A stretch of 11,558 nt of DNA, taken from the NCBI GenBank assembly GCA_947452875.1, contig CANGEZ010000044.1:1-11558 (forward strand), in the 5' to 3' direction. Every line of letters starts with the position of its first letter. Within the stretch, counting starts at the first letter, position 1. The DNA comes from Chitinophagaceae bacterium (GTDB lineage Bacteria > Bacteroidota > Bacteroidia > Chitinophagales > Chitinophagaceae). Made by a program: the position numbers and the translations under genes. The notes beneath the pieces were generated by a model. That model was not told the DNA's origin. It saw only the letters and a list, made by a program, of their open reading frames with translations, and did no database searches. This document shows, piece by piece, positions 8,355-11,558 of the stretch.

Positions 8355-9110
8355 ATGGCTGCAGTAAAAGAATTCTCAGTAGAAGAAAAATTGTCTTCAC
8401 TAGTTCGCTTACAAAAAATTGACAGTAAGCTGGATGAGATTCAAATTCTAAAAGGCGAATTGCCGATTGAAGTAAAAGATCTTGAAGATGAAATCGAAGG
8501 TCTTCATGCACGTCAAACACGCATTGAAGAAGAAATCAACGGTATTCAAGAATTTATCGAACAGAAAAAAGAAGGAATCAAACAAGCATTGGCTTTGATT
8601 ACCAAATATGAAAAACAAAGCGAGAATGTAAAAAACAATCGAGAGTTTGAAGCTATCAATAAAGAAATTGAAATGCAACAACTCGAAGAAAAGCTTTGCG
8701 AAAAACACATTAAAGATGCTACTGAAGAAATTTCAGATAAAGCACGTCAATTAGATTTGGCGAAGAAAGCAGTGGCTACAAAAGAAACCAACCTAGCCGG
8801 GAAAAAAGGTGAGTTGGAAAAAATTATCAGCGAAACTGAAAAAGAAGAAACACATTATAACAAAGCAGCTGCTGAAGCAAGAAGTCATGCCGATGCACGT
8901 TTACTAGCTAGTTATGATCGTATTCGTAACAACTATCATAATGGCTTGGCTGTTGTGCCAGTTGAAAGAGACAGTTGCGGTGGTTGCTTCCACGCTATTC
9001 CTCCTCAAAAACAAAGTGAAATCAAATTGCGCAAAAAAATCATGGTTTGCGAAAACTGTGGTAGAATTTTGGCTGATGCTGATTTGAGTGATGCAGTTGA
9101 AGTGAAATAA
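8355..9110 (+). CDS. Coiled-coil C4 zinc-ribbon protein (DUF164 / zf-RING_7)
   Basis: A 251-residue cytoplasmic protein. Residues about 10-195 are a long charged coiled coil (heptad-rich Glu/Lys/Leu), containing the family hallmark VKNNREFEAINKEIE (92-106). The C-terminal zinc ribbon has four cysteines in two pairs: Cys208/Cys211 (CGGC) and Cys232/Cys235 (CENC), with the intervening IPPQ and the closing GRIL. This architecture is that of the PF02591 family; a chlamydial member (CdsZ) was reported to help type III secretion, but in Bacteroidota the function is unknown and a nucleic-acid or protein-binding role is inference. It follows the NIF3-like gene by 59 bp with no terminator between them, so co-transcription is likely, and ends ahead of an intrinsic terminator. 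It is full length with intact zinc ligands. Confidence 0.93.
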   Translation: MAAVKEFSVEEKLSSLVRLQKIDSKLDEIQILKGELPIEVKDLEDEIEGLHARQTRIEEEINGIQEFIEQKKEGIKQALALITKYEKQSENVKNNREFEAINKEIEMQQLEEKLCEKHIKDATEEISDKARQLDLAKKAVATKETNLAGKKGELEKIISETEKEETHYNKAAAEARSHADARLLASYDRIRNNYHNGLAVVPVERDSCGGCFHAIPPQKQSEIKLRKKIMVCENCGRILADADLSDAVEVK

Positions 9111-9132
9111 AATTCTGATTTACCATATTTAC

Positions 9133-9160
9133 AAAGCTATCTTTTAAGGTAGCTTTTTTT
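9133..9160 (+). terminator. Intrinsic terminator after the zinc-ribbon gene
   Basis: AAAGCTATCTT (9133-9143) pairs with AAGGTAGCTTT (9146-9156) through 10 Watson-Crick pairs and one G-U pair; the two innermost A-U pairs probably open to give a larger loop. The stem runs straight into a T tract ending at 9160. It lies 22 nt past the stop codon at 9110, so it should end the NIF3-like/zinc-ribbon transcript and separate it from recN. Confidence 0.85.
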
Positions 9161-9172
9161 ATTTTCACTCTG

Positions 9173-9244
9173 CATATCCAGCGTATCCAGCATATCCAGC
9201 GTATCCAGCATATCCAGCGTATCTAGTTTATCCAGCCTATCAAG
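9173..9244. repeat. 9-bp tandem repeat block upstream of recN
   Basis: Eight 9-bp units of the form NNTATCCAG run end to end: catatccag and cgtatccag alternate for the first five units, followed by cgtatctag, tttatccag and cctatcaag. Degenerate copies continue to about 9260 (ttatccatt, ttatcaatc) and one core reappears at 9304-9310. The alternation means the first half is also an 18-bp repeat. On the minus strand the unit reads as Leu-Asp-Thr/Met codons, which makes a repetitive open frame that I do not regard as a gene. The same core recurs downstream of recN at 11060-11121. Confidence 0.9.
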
Positions 9245-9262
9245 CTTTATCCATTTTATCAA

Positions 9263-9299
9263 TCTTACGCAACGTCCCTTACAGGAGACATTGCTAAGA
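9263..9299. repeat. Imperfect palindrome in the spacer before recN
   Basis: The arms 9263-9279 and 9284-9299 pair through 13 Watson-Crick pairs plus one G-U pair, with two mismatches (9273/9290 and 9277/9286), one bulged C (9268) and a TACA loop (9280-9283): TCTTA/TAAGA, GCAA/TTGC and GTC/GAC are the paired segments. It has no T tract on either side, so it is not an ordinary terminator. A second small stem, GAAGC (9298-9302) with GCTTC (9310-9314), abuts it and has a repeat core (CTATCCA) as its loop. It could be a REP-like or miniature-element hairpin linked to the tandem repeat next to it. Confidence 0.6.
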
Positions 9300-9404
9300 A
9301 GCCTATCCAGCTTCGTGGTTATACTCACACAAGAAAAATACTTCCATTTTCAGATATTTTTCCGGTGGCTTGCTAATTAGTTTTCTGTAAATTGCCTTCC
9401 TAAA

Positions 9405-11060
9405 ATGATTTCAAAACTCCACATACAAAACTACGCCATCATCAATGAACTGGACATTCAATTTGAATCCGGTTTGAATATCATCACCGGTGAAACAGGA
9501 GCCGGTAAAAGTATTTTGATGGGAGCTTTAAATCTCATTTTAGGACAAAGAGCTGATAGTAGTGTCCTTCAAGACACACAAAAAAAATGTGTGATAGAAG
9601 GGTCATTTAAATTGCACGAAACCGAATCGCTGAAATTATTTTTTACAGAGAATGATCTTGATTACGAAAATGAAATAGTCATCAGAAGAGAAATAAATGC
9701 CAATGGCAAATCAAGAAGTTTTATCAATGATACGCCTGTAAATCTGTCACAAGTAAAACAACTTGGAATTCATTTGGTGGACTTACACCAGCAGTTTGAT
9801 ACGCTCGAAATAAATTCTGAAAATTTTCAAAGAGAAGTATTAGATGCATTGGCAGAAAACAAATCTCATCTCGCAAAGCTTAAACAGCAATTTGAAAATT
9901 ACACAACTGTAAAGCATCAACTCCACGATTTGAAAGCAGCTCAGGAAACTGCTAATAAAGAATTGGATTACAATAAATTTCTTTTCACCGAACTTGAAGA
10001 ATTGGCACTGAAAGAAAATGAACTGGAATTGATTGATGCAGAGTTGAAATTATTAAACAATGCAGAAAGCATTAAAATGCAATTGTCTGCTGTATATGGC
10101 CTATTAACGCAAACAGATCAGCCAATTGTCAATCAACTCAAGTCGTTGAATAATAAATTAAAAACGTTGAATGATTTTCATCCTGAAATTTCTGTTTTAT
10201 CGCAAAGATTAAATAGTTCATTAATTGAACTTCAAGATATCGCTGATGAATTAGAGCGCATTGAAGGCAATGTGAAATATGATGGAGAAAGAATTGCAGT
10301 AATCAATGACAGACTTTCTGCAGGTTATAAATTATTGAAGAAGCATGGGTTGACTACAACCGAACAATTGCTTCAGTTGATGCAAGGTTTGCAAAACAAA
10401 CTGGATGGTTACGATGATATATCTTCATCAATTGCGAAGTTGGAAATTCAGGAAAAAGAAATTTATGATGATTGTATAAAAACAGCTTCATTGATTTCTA
10501 AAAACAGATCGAAGCAAATTGACGCGTTTACAAAAAATGTAAATCAATTGCTTTCACAAGTGGGAATGCCCAACGCTAGAATCAAAGTGCAATTATCTCC
10601 ATCTGCTTTAAATGTCTACGGAACTGACAACATCGACTTTTTATTTGATGCCAACAAGAGCAATAAATTCGAACCGCTTGGTAAAGTGGCCAGTGGAGGA
10701 GAATTAAGTCGTTTGATGCTTAGTATAAAATCGCTTGTTGCCAAAAAATTATCATTGCCTACGTTAATATTTGATGAAATTGATACCGGTATCAGTGGCG
10801 AGGCCGCCAAGCAAGTAGGTATTATCATGAAAGAATTGTCTCAAGCTCATCAGCTGATTGCAATTACCCATCAGGCTCAAATTGCAGCCAGAGCGACAAC
10901 GCATTATTTTGTTTATAAAGAAATTGTGGGTGATAAAATTGCAACGGGCGTAAGAGTGCTTAATCAAGACGAAAGAATTACTACCATCGCCAAAATGTTA
11001 AGCGGCGAAAAGCCCACTGCAGCTGCATTAGAGAATGCAAGGGAGATGATGTTGAATTAA
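9405..11060 (+). CDS. recN: DNA repair protein RecN
   Basis: A 551-residue SMC-like ATPase that acts early in recombinational repair of double-strand breaks on the nucleoid; the length is normal for RecN. The Walker A motif is GETGAGKS (residues 29-36), preceded by the typical IQNYAIINELDIQFESGLN. LVDLHQQFD (124-132) occupies the position of the VDIHGQH block of other RecN proteins. Residues about 150-380 form the coiled-coil arms, much shorter than in true SMCs. The C-terminal half of the ATPase has the ABC signature ASGGELSR (429-436), Walker B LIFDEID (454-460), the D-loop TGISG and the switch His489 in ITHQAQIAA. All catalytic residues are present. It stands alone between two spacers that both carry the same tandem repeat, and its stop codon is the start of the downstream repeat block. 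No SOS-type operator is visible upstream. Confidence 0.97.
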   Translation: MISKLHIQNYAIINELDIQFESGLNIITGETGAGKSILMGALNLILGQRADSSVLQDTQKKCVIEGSFKLHETESLKLFFTENDLDYENEIVIRREINANGKSRSFINDTPVNLSQVKQLGIHLVDLHQQFDTLEINSENFQREVLDALAENKSHLAKLKQQFENYTTVKHQLHDLKAAQETANKELDYNKFLFTELEELALKENELELIDAELKLLNNAESIKMQLSAVYGLLTQTDQPIVNQLKSLNNKLKTLNDFHPEISVLSQRLNSSLIELQDIADELERIEGNVKYDGERIAVINDRLSAGYKLLKKHGLTTTEQLLQLMQGLQNKLDGYDDISSSIAKLEIQEKEIYDDCIKTASLISKNRSKQIDAFTKNVNQLLSQVGMPNARIKVQLSPSALNVYGTDNIDFLFDANKSNKFEPLGKVASGGELSRLMLSIKSLVAKKLSLPTLIFDEIDTGISGEAAKQVGIIMKELSQAHQLIAITHQAQIAARATTHYFVYKEIVGDKIATGVRVLNQDERITTIAKMLSGEKPTAAALENAREMMLN

Positions 11061-11121
11061 TCCAGTATCCAGCATCCAGTATCCAGCATCCATCCTATCC
11101 AGCTTATCCATCCTATCCATC
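11060..11121. repeat. 7-bp then 9-bp tandem repeat block between recN and fabI
   Basis: Starting at the last base of the recN stop codon are four 7-bp units (atccagt, atccagc, atccagt, atccagc) and a variant atccatc, followed by three 9-bp units (ctatccagc, ttatccatc, ctatccatc). The core ATCCAG and its orientation are the same as in the block upstream of recN, but here the period changes from 7 to 9 within the array. It is non-coding in the plus direction and lies in the 129-bp recN-fabI spacer. Confidence 0.88.
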
Positions 11122-11189
11122 ATTTATTTTCTATTTCCCCAATAACATTTAATTTTACAACTCATTTATTACCAAAGAAAAATTACATT

Positions 11190-11558
11190 ATGGCTAACAA
11201 TTTATTGAAAGGAAAAAAAGGTATCATTTTTGGAGCGCTTGACGAAAAATCAATTGCTTGGATTACGGCAATTAAATGTCATGAAGAAGGAGCTCAAATT
11301 GTATTGACCAATGCACCTGTTGCGATGCGTATGGGCGAAATCAATAAGTTGGCAGAAAAAATAAATGCACCTGTAATTGCTTGTGACGTGAGCAATGGCG
11401 ATGATGTTGAAAATTTAATCACCAAATCTATGGAGCATTTTGGTGGTGGTTTTGATTTTATCCTACATTCAATTGGAATGAGTTTAAATGTTCGTAAGGG
11501 CAAACATTATACTGAAATTGATTATGCACATAATTTAAAAACCTTCGAAATTTCTTCC
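11190..11558 (+). CDS. fabI: Enoyl-[acyl-carrier-protein] reductase FabI, N-terminal part
   Basis: The first 123 codons of the NAD(P)H-dependent enoyl-ACP reductase, which performs the last reduction in each round of type II fatty-acid elongation in the cytoplasm. The reading frame is open from the ATG at 11190 to the window edge; the full protein is usually about 260-290 residues, so the catalytic Tyr-Lys part lies outside. Visible are the N-terminal LLKGKKGIIFGALDEKSIAW (residues 5-24), with the short-chain dehydrogenase cofactor loop and the SIA triplet typical of FabI, the LTNAPVAMRMGEIN segment (39-52) and the LHSIGMSLNVRKGK block (92-105) that lines the cofactor site. These segments closely resemble Bacteroidota FabI. 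It follows recN by 129 bp on the same strand, with a repeat block between them, so it may have its own promoter. Confidence 0.96.
   Translation, partial: MANNLLKGKKGIIFGALDEKSIAWITAIKCHEEGAQIVLTNAPVAMRMGEINKLAEKINAPVIACDVSNGDDVENLITKSMEHFGGGFDFILHSIGMSLNVRKGKHYTEIDYAHNLKTFEISS

Larger units (their letters stand above)
9161..9404. other. Intergenic spacer holding repeats and hairpin, no gene
   Basis: Between the zinc-ribbon gene's terminator and recN this spacer contains the 9-bp repeat block, the palindrome and, from 9315 to 9404, about 90 bp with no recognisable structure. The recN promoter should lie in the last 90 bp, but the nearest match to TAnnTTTG is TAGTTTTC (9378-9385), which lacks the final G and has no clear -33 box, so I do not call it. 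Confidence 0.6.

Noticed and set aside
8215..8520. 101-codon minus-strand frame over the NIF3-like/zinc-ribbon junction
   Set aside because: It overlaps the coding ends of two well-supported plus-strand genes and shows no recognisable domain.
9227..9256. DnaA boxes (TTATCCA cores here and at 11104-11110)
   Set aside because: The last two positions of the TTATCCACA consensus do not match, the cores are explained by the repeat unit, and there is no dnaA, dnaN or AT-rich unwinding region nearby.
9173..9260. CRISPR array
   Set aside because: The units are 9 bp with no spacers between them and no cas genes are present; it is a simple tandem repeat.
9137..9328. Minus-strand open frame of 63 codons with Leu-Asp-Thr/Met repeats
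   Set aside because: Its repetitive part is just the 9-bp array read in a frame without stops, the N-terminal part covers the palindrome, and its end overlaps the terminator; no family resemblance or start signal.
9378..9385. TAGTTTTC as a -7 box for recN
   Set aside because: It mismatches the final G and has only a T run, not TTTG, at the expected upstream position.
11150..11157. TAATTTTA as a -7 box for fabI
   Set aside because: It lacks the final G of TAnnTTTG and there is no TTG-containing -33 box at the right distance; too weak to call.

Overview
The window looks like a chromosomal segment of a low-GC member of the Bacteroidota, most plausibly the Chitinophagales/Sphingobacteriia side of the phylum. 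The evidence is a giant multi-PKD secreted protein ending in a gliding-motility-type (type IX secretion, type B) C-terminal sorting domain, a FabI of the Bacteroidota type, start sites without clear Shine-Dalgarno sequences, and a match to the Bacteroidota promoter pattern (TTG, 19 bases, TAnnTTTG). The exact family assignment is inference.

The layout is divergent around a 65-bp spacer at 7127-7191. To the left, everything reads on the minus strand: an M32 (Taq-type) metallocarboxypeptidase (5627-7126), a small lipoprotein of unknown function 13 nt downstream of it (5152-5613), the 1614-residue PKD-repeat cell-surface protein (208-5052) with a hairpin terminator after it (152-177), and at the left edge the first codons of what may be another exported protein (1-38).

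To the right, everything reads on the plus strand: a NIF3/DUF34 dinuclear-metal protein (7192-8295), a coiled-coil C4 zinc-ribbon protein (8355-9110) closed by an intrinsic terminator (9133-9160), a 294-bp spacer, recN (9405-11060), a second repeat-bearing spacer, and the 5' 123 codons of fabI (11190 to the window end). These are ordinary housekeeping genes: metal-dependent metabolism/repair of unclear substrate, a putative nucleic-acid or protein-binding helper, SMC-like DNA repair, and fatty-acid elongation.

The least explained DNA is non-coding. Two short-period tandem repeat blocks built on the same core (ATCCAG on the plus strand; units of 9 bp at 9173-9244, and of 7 then 9 bp at 11060-11121) bracket recN as direct repeats, and the first is followed by a 37-nt imperfect palindrome (9263-9299). 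I see no CRISPR array, tRNA, rRNA, insertion sequence, phage gene or defence system, and no convincing undescribed multi-gene system. The repeat/hairpin family and the cysteine-paired PKD fibre with its neighbours are the parts that merit follow-up.
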